Source of the DNA: Streptomyces sp. NBC_00091
GTDB lineage: Bacteria; Actinomycetota; Actinomycetes; Streptomycetales; Streptomycetaceae
DNA: 64,000 nucleotides
Assembly: GCF_026343185.1 (NCBI RefSeq)
Contig: NZ_JAPEMA010000001.1
Coordinates: 3,472,001 to 3,536,000, forward strand
Reading direction: 5' to 3'
Positions 9,678-18,049 of the stretch are shown here, in pieces. The notes under the pieces are model-generated. The model saw only the letters and a list, made by a program, of their open reading frames with translations, ran no database searches and was not told the DNA's origin. The first letter of the stretch is position 1, and each line of letters begins with the position of its first letter. The position numbers and the translations under genes are program-made.

Positions 9678-10927
9678 GCTTGTCCCACGACCCGTCCCCG
9701 GCCGGCCGGCCGGGGACGGGGTCCTCGTTCCACGCCATGTGGAACGAGCTGCGCCCCATCGGCCGCGACGGCGGCAGCGGCGGGTACCGCCGGTACGCCT
9801 GGACCGGCGCCGACGCCGACTGTCGCGGCTGGTTCAAGGCGCAGGCCGAGTCCCGCGGGCTCGCCTACGAGGTGGACCGCAACGGCAACCAGTGGGCCTG
9901 GCTCGGCGACCCCCTCGCGGGCGACGCCGTCGTCACCGGCTCCCACCTGGACTCCGTCCCCGACGGCGGCGCCTTCGACGGCCCCCTCGGCGTGGTCTCC
10001 TCCTTCGCCGCCCTGGACGAACTGCGCGCCCGGGGCGCCGCGTTCACCAGGCCGCTGGCCATCACCAACTTCGGTGACGAGGAAGGTGCCCGCTTCGGCC
10101 TCGCCTGCGTCGGCTCCCGGCTCACCGCCGGACAGCTGACCAGGGAGAAGGCGTACGAACTCCGCGACGCGGACGGCATCTCCCTCCCGCAGGCCATGGA
10201 GGCCGCCGGGTACGACCCCGACGCCATCGGGGCCGACCCCGAACGCCTCGCCCGCATCGGCGCCTTCGTCGAGCTGCACGTGGAACAGGGCCGCGCCCTG
10301 GACCTCTCCGGGGACCGGGTGGGCATCGCCTCCGCCATCTGGCCGCACGGCCGCTGGCGGTTCGACTTCCACGGCGAGGCCAACCACGCCGGCACCACCC
10401 GCCTGGTGGACCGCCGCGACCCGATGCTCACGTACGCGCAGACCGTCCTCGCCGCCCGCGAGGAGGCCGCCCTCGCCGGCGCCGTCGCCACCTTCGGCAA
10501 GATCGCGGTCGAGCCGAACGGGGTCAACGCCATCCCCTCCCTCGTCCGCGGCTGGCTCGACTCCCGCGCCGCCGACCAGGCCACCCTCGACACGGTCGTC
10601 ACGGCCATCGAGAAGGCGGCCCGCGAGCGCGCCGAGCGGGACGGCATCGACCTGCGGATCGTGCGCGAGTCCTTCACCCCCGTGGTCGAGTTCGAGCACG
10701 CCCTGCGCGACGAGCTCAACCGGATCCTGGGCGGGGCCGTCCCCGTCCTCGGCACCGGTGCGGGACACGACGCCGGGATCCTCTCCGGATCGATCCCGAC
10801 CGCGATGCTGTTCGTACGCAACCCCACCGGCGTCTCGCACTCCCCGGCCGAATCCGCCGAGGAGGACGACTGCGTCGCCGGTGTCCTCGCACTCGCCGAC
10901 GTACTGGAAGGTCTCGCGTGCCGGTAA
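9674..10927 (+). CDS. M20-family amidohydrolase (allantoate/N-carbamoyl-amino-acid type) in the hut operon
   Basis: Dinuclear-metal amidohydrolase of 417 residues. Metal-site motifs are in order: [28 protein letters not shown] and a C-terminal GHDAG, with HSPAE near the end. The family cleaves allantoate, ureidoglycolate or N-carbamoyl amino acids. Here the GTG start at 9674 overlaps the hutU stop (GTGA) and its 3' end overlaps hutF by 10 nt, so it is translationally embedded in histidine degradation. No HutG-type formylglutamate amidohydrolase is in the cluster. I infer that this enzyme hydrolyses N-formyl-L-glutamate to glutamate and formate, a reaction on the same kind of N-acylated amino-acid substrate. 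An allantoate role remains the annotation default. Confidence 0.88.
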   Translation: MSLSHDPSPAGRPGTGSSFHAMWNELRPIGRDGGSGGYRRYAWTGADADCRGWFKAQAESRGLAYEVDRNGNQWAWLGDPLAGDAVVTGSHLDSVPDGGAFDGPLGVVSSFAALDELRARGAAFTRPLAITNFGDEEGARFGLACVGSRLTAGQLTREKAYELRDADGISLPQAMEAAGYDPDAIGADPERLARIGAFVELHVEQGRALDLSGDRVGIASAIWPHGRWRFDFHGEANHAGTTRLVDRRDPMLTYAQTVLAAREEAALAGAVATFGKIAVEPNGVNAIPSLVRGWLDSRAADQATLDTVVTAIEKAARERAERDGIDLRIVRESFTPVVEFEHALRDELNRILGGAVPVLGTGAGHDAGILSGSIPTAMLFVRNPTGVSHSPAESAEEDDCVAGVLALADVLEGLACR

Positions 10928-12258
10928 AGACGTTTTGGCTGGAGCACGCCTGGCTCGACACGCACGTGGAGCCGGGCGTGGCCCTGGACGTTTCCCAGGA
11001 CGGCCGGATCGCCGCGGTCCGCACCGGGGCGGTCACCCCGCCGCCGGGCGCGGAGATCCTGCGGGGCCTGACCCTCCCCGGCCTGGCCAACGCCCACTCG
11101 CACGCCTTCCACCGCGCCCTGCGCGGCACCGTCCAGGTGGGCAGCGGCACCTTCTGGACCTGGCGCGAGACCATGTACTCCGTCGCCCAGAACCTCACCC
11201 CCGACTCGTACTACGCGCTCGCCCGCGCCGTGTACGCGGAGATGGCCCTGGCCGGCATCACCTCCGTCGGCGAGTTCCACTACCTGCACCACGCCCCCGG
11301 CGGCGCGGCGTACGCCGACCCCAACGCCATGGGCGAGGCCCTCATCGCGGCCGCCGACGCGGCCGGCATCCGCATCACCCTGCTCGACACCGCGTACCTG
11401 TCCTCGGGCTTCGGCGAGGCGCCGAACACGCACCAGCTGCGCTTCAGCGACGGCACCGCCGAGGCCTGGGCCGAGCGGGCCTCCGCCCTCAAGGAGCGCG
11501 CGCACGCCCGGATCGGCGCCGCGATCCACTCCGTACGCGCCGTCCCCGCGGGCCAGCTCGGCACGGTCGCGCAGTGGGCCGAGGCCCGCCGCGCCCCGCT
11601 GCACGTCCACCTCTCCGAGCAGACCGCGGAGAACGAGGCCTGCGAGGCCGCCCACGGGGTCACGCCCACCCGGCTGCTCGCCGACCACGGGGTGCTCGGC
11701 CCGCGCACCACCGGCGTGCACAACACGCACCTGACCGACGCGGACATCGCCCTCCTCGGCGGCACCACCACCGGCACCTGCATGTGCCCCACCACCGAAC
11801 GCGACCTCGCCGACGGCATCGGACCGGCCGTCCGCCTCCAGCGGGCCGGCAGCCCGCTCTCGCTGGGCAGCGACAGCCACGCCGTCATCGACCTCCTCGA
11901 GGAGGCCCGGGCGATGGAGCTGAACGAGCGGCTGGCCAGCCGTACGCGCGGCCACTGGACCGCCGCCGCCCTGCTCCGCGCCGCGACCGCCGACGGCCAC
12001 GCGGCCCTCGGCTGGTCGGACGCGGGCACCCTGGAGCCGGGGGCGCTGGCCGACTTCACGACCATCGCGCTGGACTCCGTGCGGACGGCGGGTCCCGTGC
12101 CGCGGCTCGGCGCCGAGACCGCGGTCTTCGCCGCCTCGGCGGCGGACGTCCGGCACACGGTGGTGGGCGGCCGCCATGTGGTCCGCGACGGCCACCACAC
12201 CCTTGTCGGCGACGTCGCGTCGGCCCTGTCCGAGTCCATCGCAGCCGTCCGCGGCTGA
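10918..12258 (+). CDS. hutF: Formimidoylglutamate deiminase
   Basis: Amidohydrolase-superfamily enzyme of 446 residues that deiminates N-formimino-L-glutamate to N-formyl-L-glutamate and ammonia. Metal ligands are visible as NAHSHAFHR near residue 60, the strand motif LHVHLSEQ, THLTD and the catalytic Asp in LGSDSH. The sequence is closer to HutF (RALRGT, TFWTWRETMYS) than to guanine deaminase or chlorohydrolase. The GTG start at 10918 lies inside the preceding gene (10-nt overlap), pointing to coupled translation. With HutF present, the pathway goes through formylglutamate rather than direct formamide release. Confidence 0.93.
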   Translation: MPVKTFWLEHAWLDTHVEPGVALDVSQDGRIAAVRTGAVTPPPGAEILRGLTLPGLANAHSHAFHRALRGTVQVGSGTFWTWRETMYSVAQNLTPDSYYALARAVYAEMALAGITSVGEFHYLHHAPGGAAYADPNAMGEALIAAADAAGIRITLLDTAYLSSGFGEAPNTHQLRFSDGTAEAWAERASALKERAHARIGAAIHSVRAVPAGQLGTVAQWAEARRAPLHVHLSEQTAENEACEAAHGVTPTRLLADHGVLGPRTTGVHNTHLTDADIALLGGTTTGTCMCPTTERDLADGIGPAVRLQRAGSPLSLGSDSHAVIDLLEEARAMELNERLASRTRGHWTAAALLRAATADGHAALGWSDAGTLEPGALADFTTIALDSVRTAGPVPRLGAETAVFAASAADVRHTVVGGRHVVRDGHHTLVGDVASALSESIAAVRG

Positions 12259-12266
12259 CGCTTTGA

Positions 12267-12464
12267 TTCCCCCACCCCACCCCTTCCCGAAACCGGGGCT
12301 TGCGACCCCGGCCGCCGCTCCCGGGGCTCCGCCCCGGACCCCGGTCCTCAAACGCCGGACGGGCTGGATGTTGCCGCCGCGCGGCAATTCCAGCCTCGCC
12401 GGCGTTTGAGGCGCGGGGGTCTGGGGCGGAGCCCCCAGTTTCGGGAAGGGGCGGGGTGGGGGAA
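12267..12464. repeat. ~200-bp palindromic element between hutF and hutI (family 1, copy C)
   Basis: The outermost arms, 12267-12293 and 12438-12464, are 27 bp with one mismatch (TTCCCCCACCCC outer end, CCCGAAAC inner end). The inner arms at about 12325-12358 and 12398-12433 contain GGCTCCGCCCCGGACCCC and the TCAAACGCCGG core. The centre has GCTGGA/TCCAGC and a small GCCGCGCGGC palindrome. Folded as RNA it would be one very long hairpin lying inside the hut operon, before the hutI ribosome site. It could attenuate hutI, protect upstream mRNA, or be a mobile miniature element. Confidence 0.8.
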
Positions 12465-12487
12465 GGAACCCCACGAGAGGAACCCCC

Positions 12488-13663
12488 GTGACCACCACCG
12501 TCATCACGAACATCGGCAGCCTCGTCACCAACGACCCCGCCCTCGGCGAGGGCCCCCTCGGCCTCCTCGAGGACGCGGCCGTCGTCATCGACGGCGACAA
12601 GGTCGCGTGGGTCGGCGCGGCAGCCAAGGCTCCGCAAGCCGACGACGCCTTCGACGCGGCCGGCCGCGCCCTGATCCCCGGCTTCGTCGACTCCCACAGC
12701 CACCTGGTCTTCGCCGGCGACCGCACCGCCGAGTTCAACGCCCGGATGTCCGGCCGCAGCTACTCCGCCGGCGGCATCCGCACCACCGTCGCCGCCACCC
12801 GCGCCGCCACCGACGCCGAGCTGGAGGCCAACCTCCTGCGCCACCTCGACGAGGCCCGCCGCCAGGGCACCACCACCTTCGAGACCAAGTCCGGCTACGG
12901 CCTCACCGTCGCCGACGAGGCCCGTGCCCTGCGCATCGCCTCCGCGCACACCGAGGAGGTCACCTACCTCGGCGCGCACATCGTCTCCCCCGACTACGCC
13001 GACGACCCGGCCGGTTACGTCGACCTCGTCACCGGCGAGATGCTGGCGGCCTGCGCCCCGTACGCGCGCTGGGTGGACGTCTTCTGCGAGAAGGGCGCCT
13101 TCGACGGCGACCAGGCCCGCGCCATCCTCACGGCCGGCGCCGCCGCCGGGCTGATCCCGCGCGTCCACGCCAACCAGCTGTCCTACGGCCCCGGCGTACA
13201 GCTGGCCGTGGAGCTGGAGGCCGCCTCCGCCGACCACTGCACCCACCTCACCGACGCCGATGTGGACGCCCTCGCCCAGGCGGCCGGCACGACCGTCGCC
13301 ACCCTGCTGCCCGGCGCCGAGTTCTCCACCCGCGCCCAGTGGCCCGACGCCCGCCGGCTGCTCGACGCGGGCGTCACCGTCGCCCTGTCCACCGACTGCA
13401 ACCCCGGTTCCTCGTACACGAGTTCCATGCCGTTCTGCATCGCGCTCGCCGTCCGGGACATGGGCATGACCCCCGACGAGGCCCTGTGGGCCGCCACCGC
13501 CGGCGGGGCCCGCGCGCTGCGCCGCGCGGACATCGGCCGCCTGGCCCCCGGCGCCCGCGCGGACCTGGCCCTGCTCGAAGCCCCCAGCCACGTCCACCTC
13601 GCCTACCGCCCGGGCGTCCCGCTGGTCTCCGCCGTCTGGCAGCGCGGGGTCCGCGCCGCCTGA
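12488..13663 (+). CDS. hutI: Imidazolonepropionase
   Basis: Metal-dependent amidohydrolase of 391 residues that opens the imidazolone ring to give N-formimino-L-glutamate. Seen motifs: [14 protein letters not shown] with the metal-binding His pair, [23 protein letters not shown] and LSTDCNPG (catalytic Asp), all in family order. The GTG at 12488 follows GAGAGGAACCCCC. It is the last gene of the hut cluster in the same direction, separated from hutF by the 200-bp palindrome. The intergenic stretch 13664-13800 carries no clear hairpin. Confidence 0.95.
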   Translation: MTTTVITNIGSLVTNDPALGEGPLGLLEDAAVVIDGDKVAWVGAAAKAPQADDAFDAAGRALIPGFVDSHSHLVFAGDRTAEFNARMSGRSYSAGGIRTTVAATRAATDAELEANLLRHLDEARRQGTTTFETKSGYGLTVADEARALRIASAHTEEVTYLGAHIVSPDYADDPAGYVDLVTGEMLAACAPYARWVDVFCEKGAFDGDQARAILTAGAAAGLIPRVHANQLSYGPGVQLAVELEAASADHCTHLTDADVDALAQAAGTTVATLLPGAEFSTRAQWPDARRLLDAGVTVALSTDCNPGSSYTSSMPFCIALAVRDMGMTPDEALWAATAGGARALRRADIGRLAPGARADLALLEAPSHVHLAYRPGVPLVSAVWQRGVRAA

Positions 13664-13800
13664 GCGGCTGCCCGGAACACCGCCCGAATACGCCCGAAGC
13701 ACCGGGTGTCCTTTGTCTTCCCTCCGTAAGGTCCCGGGCGTACCTTGAGCCACCAATCTGATGTGTCGTCAGTAACTTGTGGCCCGAGGGGAAGACGAAG

Positions 13801-14493
13801 GTGTCCGACCGGAAACGCTCCACCGCCCTGGCACTGGCCTCCGCGCTCGCCGGATCCGCGGTCCTGCTCGCCGCCCCCGCGGCCCACGCCGACGTGGTCG
13901 ACGTCCAGTACAACTGCCAGACCCCCATCGGGGACAAGTCGGCGGTCTCGCCCATCGACATCAAGGCCGTCAAGGAGGGCGACGGCTACAAGCTGACGAT
14001 GTCCTTCCAGAAGGGCGTCTCCTCCAGCCCCATCGAGCTCGGCAAGGGCGCGATGAACCCCAGCGCCGTCATCATGGCCGACGGCGCCGAGAAGGCCTCC
14101 GTACCGGTCTCCGGACCCCCCAACCCCGAGGCCGCGCCCGCCAACACCCCCATCAAGATCACCGACCTCTCGGGCACCTACACCCCGAAGAAGAGCGGCA
14201 AGGTCACCTTCACCGCCGGGGTCCTCACCATCAAGGCCATGGGGACCACCACCACCTGCACCCCCGGCAACAGCCCGGGGCCCTCCCTGGAGATGGAGGT
14301 GACGGCGGCCGGCGGCGGCGCCCCGCAGCCCGGCGCCGACGGCGCCGACAGCGGCGGCACCCTCCCGCAGACCGGCCCCGCCGACTCCGCCCTCGCCCTC
14401 GGCACCCTCGGCGCCACCGTGCTGCTCTCCGGCGCCGCCGGAGCGCTCTGGCTGACCCGCCGCGGCGGGCCGGCCCAGCGGACCCGGTCCTGA
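13801..14493 (+). CDS. Exported protein with LPQTG sortase anchor and one Ig-like domain
   Basis: About 230 residues. The signal peptide (ALALASALAGSAVLLAAPAAHA) ends near residue 30 with an AHA|D cleavage site. One ~140-residue beta-rich domain follows, with a Cys pair (YNCQ ... TTCTP), then a Gly-rich linker, LPQTG, a hydrophobic helix and a basic tail, the layout of a sortase substrate. The domain matches the C-terminal domain of the fourth gene of this cluster (GTYTPKKSGKVTF versus GTYKPGKSGKVTL). The GTG at 13801 is chosen over upstream TTG/ATG because GAGGGG lies 9 nt ahead and the signal peptide then begins normally. It is the first gene of a four-gene run. Confidence 0.82.
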   Translation: MSDRKRSTALALASALAGSAVLLAAPAAHADVVDVQYNCQTPIGDKSAVSPIDIKAVKEGDGYKLTMSFQKGVSSSPIELGKGAMNPSAVIMADGAEKASVPVSGPPNPEAAPANTPIKITDLSGTYTPKKSGKVTFTAGVLTIKAMGTTTTCTPGNSPGPSLEMEVTAAGGGAPQPGADGADSGGTLPQTGPADSALALGTLGATVLLSGAAGALWLTRRGGPAQRTRS

Positions 14494-14507
14494 ACGGAGC
14501 AGCCCCC

Positions 14508-15533
14508 GTGCTCCCCACCCTCAGCCGCCGCCGCCTCACGCGGCTCGCCGCCGCCCTCCTCGCCGCCGCCACCCTGTACGGGGCCCCGGCCGCGGCCGCC
14601 GACGAGCCCGGCTGGACCGCCGAGGCGGCCACCGGCCGCCCCGGCCCCGCGCGCCCGTACTTCTACCTCGCGGGCCCCGCCGGCACCGTCCTGGAGGACC
14701 GCCTCACCCTGGCCAACCCCACCGACCGGGAGCACACCGTCACCCTGCGCGGGGCCGACGCCTACAACACCCCGGACGGCGCCTTCGCCGTGCGCCCCGC
14801 CTCCGGGTCCAGGGGCGCGGGGTCCTGGATCAGCTTCGGCGGCGCCACCACGGTCCGCCTCCCGCCCCGCACCCGCGCGGTGGTCCCCTTCACCGTCACT
14901 GTGCCGCCCGCCTCCCCGCCCGGCGACCACCCGGCCGCCGTGGTCGCCGCCGAGGCCGGCCGCGAGGTGGGCGTACGGGTCCACCTGCGCGTCGGCGGCC
15001 CGGCCCTGGCCGCCCTCACCGTCGAGGACGTCTCCGTACGCGGCCACGGCGCGGCCGCCGCCGTGGAGTACACCCTGGTCAACCGGGGGAACGTGGCCCT
15101 GGCCCCCGAGCTCGCCCTGAGCGCCGAGGGCACCTTCGGCGAGCTCCCCGGCCGCGCCGCCCGCGCCCTGCCCGTCGAGCTGCTGCCCGGCCAGCGGGCC
15201 CGGCTGAGCGAACCCTGGCCCGGCGCCCCCGACTTCGACCGGGTCGCCCTCACCCTCACCGTCACCGCCCCCGGCGCGGCCCCGGCCACCGCCACCGCCC
15301 CGGCGTGGTGCCTGCCCGGCGGGGGCGCGGCCGCGGCCGGCGGCGGGCTGCTCGCCCTCGGCGGGACGGCACTGGCCGCGCTGCTCCTCGTACGCGCCCG
15401 GCGCGCCAGGCGCAGCCGACGCGAGGAGCCGTACGAGACGGCCGCGGGCCCGCGGACGCCGGCACCGGAACACGCACGGAACCACAAGCACGAGCACGGG
15501 CACGAGCACGAGCTGACGGGAGCAACCAGGTGA
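14508..15533 (+). CDS. Exported membrane-anchored protein, DUF916-like
   Basis: About 341 residues. Signal peptide with a cleavage-like AAAA|DEP, then a beta-sandwich region in which RLTLANPTDREHTVTLRG and VPPASPPGDHPAAVV resemble DUF916/WxL-associated surface proteins. A second Ig-like part follows (VEYTLVNRGNVAL), then one transmembrane helix near residues 275-300 and a basic, His/Glu-rich cytoplasmic tail. No enzymatic motif. The GTG at 14508 lies 15 bp after the previous stop. The last codons overlap the start of the next gene (GTGA), implying coupled translation. It probably binds cell-wall polymers or scaffolds the neighbouring exported proteins. Confidence 0.7.
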   Translation: MLPTLSRRRLTRLAAALLAAATLYGAPAAAADEPGWTAEAATGRPGPARPYFYLAGPAGTVLEDRLTLANPTDREHTVTLRGADAYNTPDGAFAVRPASGSRGAGSWISFGGATTVRLPPRTRAVVPFTVTVPPASPPGDHPAAVVAAEAGREVGVRVHLRVGGPALAALTVEDVSVRGHGAAAAVEYTLVNRGNVALAPELALSAEGTFGELPGRAARALPVELLPGQRARLSEPWPGAPDFDRVALTLTVTAPGAAPATATAPAWCLPGGGAAAAGGGLLALGGTALAALLLVRARRARRSRREEPYETAAGPRTPAPEHARNHKHEHGHEHELTGATR

Positions 15534-16609
15534 GCCGCACGGTCGGCGCGAAGGCCGTATCCCTCCTCGCGGCGCTCGCCCTGGCGCTGCTCGCGCCGGT
15601 GGCCGCCCCGGCCGGCGCCGCCGAGGGGAAGCCCGCCGCGGTGCTCTCCCTCCAGGAGGCGGCCAAGGGCACCGAGATCACCGTCACCGGCACCGGCTGG
15701 CGGGCGAAGACCCTCGTCATGCTGCTGGTCTGCGGCCAGAACATGATCGGCGGCACCAACAGCTGCGCCAACGCCGACGGAGTGGCCGTCGCGGTCGCCG
15801 ACGACGGGCACTTCGCCGCCCAGCTTCCGGTCGTCGAACCGCCCAAGCCCTGCCCCTGCGTGGTCAACGTGACCTCCGTCAACGGGGACCAGTCCACCGT
15901 GGCCGTCCCGCTGAAGATCACCGGCCACCCGGTGGCCGAGCTGCCCGCCGAATCGGGCACCGCCCGGCTCGCGATGCTGACGGGGGTCCGGCTGAAGGGC
16001 GAGGACGGGGTGCTGACCTGGTTCGGCGCCCCGCCCGGCCGCAAGTTCACCGCCACCCTCGGCAACCTCGGCTCGGCCCCGGTCAAGGACCCCGTCTTCC
16101 AGCTCGGTACCGCCCACGGGGTCTTCGCCCCGGTGTGGGAGGAGGCCCGCTGGAAGGGCACGATCCCGCCCGGCGGCAAGGCGGAGATCGCCCTGGACGT
16201 GGCCCTGCCGGCGGGCGCCCACGGCGACTACACCGTCTCCCTCAAGTACGGCGACACGGTCCTGGCCGCCCAGCCCTGGGGCGTGGACCGCCCGTACGGG
16301 GTGCTGCTGTTCTGGGGGCTGCTGCTCGTGGTGATCCCGACGGCGGTCTTCCGGGCCGGCATGGCCGTCGTGGACAAGGTCCGCCCCCGCGCCACGCCCC
16401 CGGGCGGCCGCCACCGCGGAGCGAAGGCCCTGGCGGCGGCTCCGTCGGCCCCGTCGGCCTCGGCGGTCACCGCCCGGCTGCCGAAGGCGGCGGCCGGGCC
16501 GCCGTCCTCCCCCCAGACCTCCACGGCGGTCCTGCCGTGGTTCACCCCGGAAACCCCACAGACATCCGCACCGTCTGAGACAAGTCCGACAACGAAGGGA
16601 CCATCGTGA
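15530..16609 (+). CDS. Exported neocarzinostatin-like domain protein with a C-terminal membrane helix
   Basis: About 359 residues. A signal peptide (ALALALLAPVAAPAGA) is followed by a ~110-residue domain with the spacing of the neocarzinostatin/macromomycin fold (LSLQEAAKGTEITVTGTGW, LLVCGQN...NSCAN, PCPCVVNVTS). Then come a second beta domain (AKFTATLGNLGSAPV-like region), a transmembrane helix (LLFWGLLLVVIPTAVF) and a long Pro/Ala/Ser-rich cytoplasmic tail. I infer the fold from pattern only. The GTG at 15530 overlaps the previous stop, and its own stop overlaps the next GTG. The Cys pairs suggest oxidised, extracytoplasmic structure. Confidence 0.68.
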   Translation: MSRTVGAKAVSLLAALALALLAPVAAPAGAAEGKPAAVLSLQEAAKGTEITVTGTGWRAKTLVMLLVCGQNMIGGTNSCANADGVAVAVADDGHFAAQLPVVEPPKPCPCVVNVTSVNGDQSTVAVPLKITGHPVAELPAESGTARLAMLTGVRLKGEDGVLTWFGAPPGRKFTATLGNLGSAPVKDPVFQLGTAHGVFAPVWEEARWKGTIPPGGKAEIALDVALPAGAHGDYTVSLKYGDTVLAAQPWGVDRPYGVLLFWGLLLVVIPTAVFRAGMAVVDKVRPRATPPGGRHRGAKALAAAPSAPSASAVTARLPKAAAGPPSSPQTSTAVLPWFTPETPQTSAPSETSPTTKGPS

Positions 16610-17976
16610 AGACCCAACGGAGGGTGAGCGCGGCCCTGGTCGCGCTGCTGCTCAGCGGCGCGGGCATCGCCATGGCGGCTTCCCCCGCCCAGGCCGCCGA
16701 GACCACGTTCAAGGTGAAGTGCGTTCCGCCGGCCGGGGGCGGCTCCCCGGTGGAGGGGGAGACCACCGCCAGGATCACGGCGCCCGCCACGGCCAAGGTC
16801 GGTGACGAGGTCGACGTGTCCTGGGAGACCGTCAAGCCCGCCTCGAACAACACCGACCTGATGGTGATCCCGAAGGACTCCGTCGAGCCCACCGGCTGGA
16901 TGACGGTGAGCGGCGGGGGAGGCGAGGTCAAGGTCGTCGGGGAGAAGAAGAACCCGGAGATCCCCAAGAAGGCCCCCATGGTCATGTCCACGATGAAGGG
17001 CAAGCTGAAGCTGACCAAGCCCGGCAAGGTCACCCTGACCCCGGGCAAGTACGACGTGTCGGTGACGTTCTCGTTCGGCACGTTCGTCACCAAGTGCGCG
17101 CCGATGGGCGAGGTCAAGGGCGGGGCCACCATCGACGTGACGGCCGGCGGCGGCAGCGGCGGCTCCACCACCGGCGGGACCACCACCGGCGGCGCCACCA
17201 CCGGCGGTTCGGCGACCGGCGGCTCCACCACCGGCGGCTCCACCACGACGGGCGGCTCGACCACCACCACGGGCGGCTCCACGACCGGCGGCAGCGGCGG
17301 CAGCGGCGGCCAGACCGACTTCCCGGGCAAGCCCGTCGAGGTGGCCTACGACTGCGGCGCGGTGGTCCCCGGCGGCATCAAGACCCCGGTCACCGTCAAC
17401 GCCAAGAAGAACTCCGGCGGCGGCTACGACCTGACGGTCAAGACCGCCAAGGGAGCCATGGCCGCCCCCATGGCCCTGCCCGCCGGGGCCCTCAAGCCCT
17501 CGATGGACATCAAGCTCGGCGGCGCCGACAGCGGCACGGTCAAGGTCTCCGGCCCGGCCAACGCGGAGCCGATCCCGGACAAGGCCCCAGTCAGCCTCAG
17601 CGACATGACCGGCACCTACAAGCCGGGCAAGTCGGGCAAGGTGACGCTGAGCCCCGACCAGCTGACGATCGACGTCACGATGGCCCCGGGCTCCACCCCG
17701 ATCAACGTGCCCTGCAAGGCGGCCAGCAGCGGCGTCTCCCTGGAGCTGGACACCACCGCCCAGCCGGGCGGCTCCGGCTCCACCACCTCCGGCTCCTCGG
17801 CCTCAGGCTCCACCACCTCGGGCACCACCGGCACCTCGGGCGGCGGGCTCGCCGAGACCGGCGCCGACGACGAGGGCGGCGTCAAGGCCCTGGCCCTGGT
17901 CGCCGGCACCGTGATCCTGCTCGGCGGCGCGGTCTTCACCTTCACCCCGTGGCGCCGCCTGCGCGGCACCCGCTGA
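16606..17976 (+). CDS. Exported two-domain Ig-like protein with LAETG sortase anchor
   Basis: 456 residues. Signal peptide, domain 1 (about 28-180, bounded by FKVKC and FVTKCAP), a Thr/Gly/Ser-rich linker of about 55 residues (TTGG repeats, 17154-17310), domain 2 (about 243-385, with YDCG...NVPC), a second Ser/Thr/Gly linker, then LAETG, a hydrophobic helix and RRLRGTR. LAxTG is the class E sortase signal typical of Streptomyces. Both domains carry a GKVTL turn and one Cys near each end, like the first gene of the cluster, so the fold occurs three times. GTG 16606 with AAGGGA ahead. A perfect hairpin terminator follows. Confidence 0.82.
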   Translation: MKTQRRVSAALVALLLSGAGIAMAASPAQAAETTFKVKCVPPAGGGSPVEGETTARITAPATAKVGDEVDVSWETVKPASNNTDLMVIPKDSVEPTGWMTVSGGGGEVKVVGEKKNPEIPKKAPMVMSTMKGKLKLTKPGKVTLTPGKYDVSVTFSFGTFVTKCAPMGEVKGGATIDVTAGGGSGGSTTGGTTTGGATTGGSATGGSTTGGSTTTGGSTTTTGGSTTGGSGGSGGQTDFPGKPVEVAYDCGAVVPGGIKTPVTVNAKKNSGGGYDLTVKTAKGAMAAPMALPAGALKPSMDIKLGGADSGTVKVSGPANAEPIPDKAPVSLSDMTGTYKPGKSGKVTLSPDQLTIDVTMAPGSTPINVPCKAASSGVSLELDTTAQPGGSGSTTSGSSASGSTTSGTTGTSGGGLAETGADDEGGVKALALVAGTVILLGGAVFTFTPWRRLRGTR

Positions 17977-17993
17977 TCGGCGGGCGGACAACC

Positions 17994-18031
17994 GAACGGC
18001 CCGGCACACCTTCCGGTGTGCCGGGCCGTTC
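17994..18031. terminator. Bidirectional terminator between the surface-protein cluster and the POT transporter
   Basis: A perfect 17-bp stem (17994-18010 with 18015-18031; GAACGGCCCGG at the base) with a TTCC loop, between two convergent stop codons. Confidence 0.9.
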
Positions 18032-18049
18032 ACCGCTCGCGCGGGTGAC

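Noticed and set aside
17154..17310. Short tandem DNA repeats resembling a repeat array
   Set aside because: They encode the Thr/Gly linker between two exported domains and follow codon steps.
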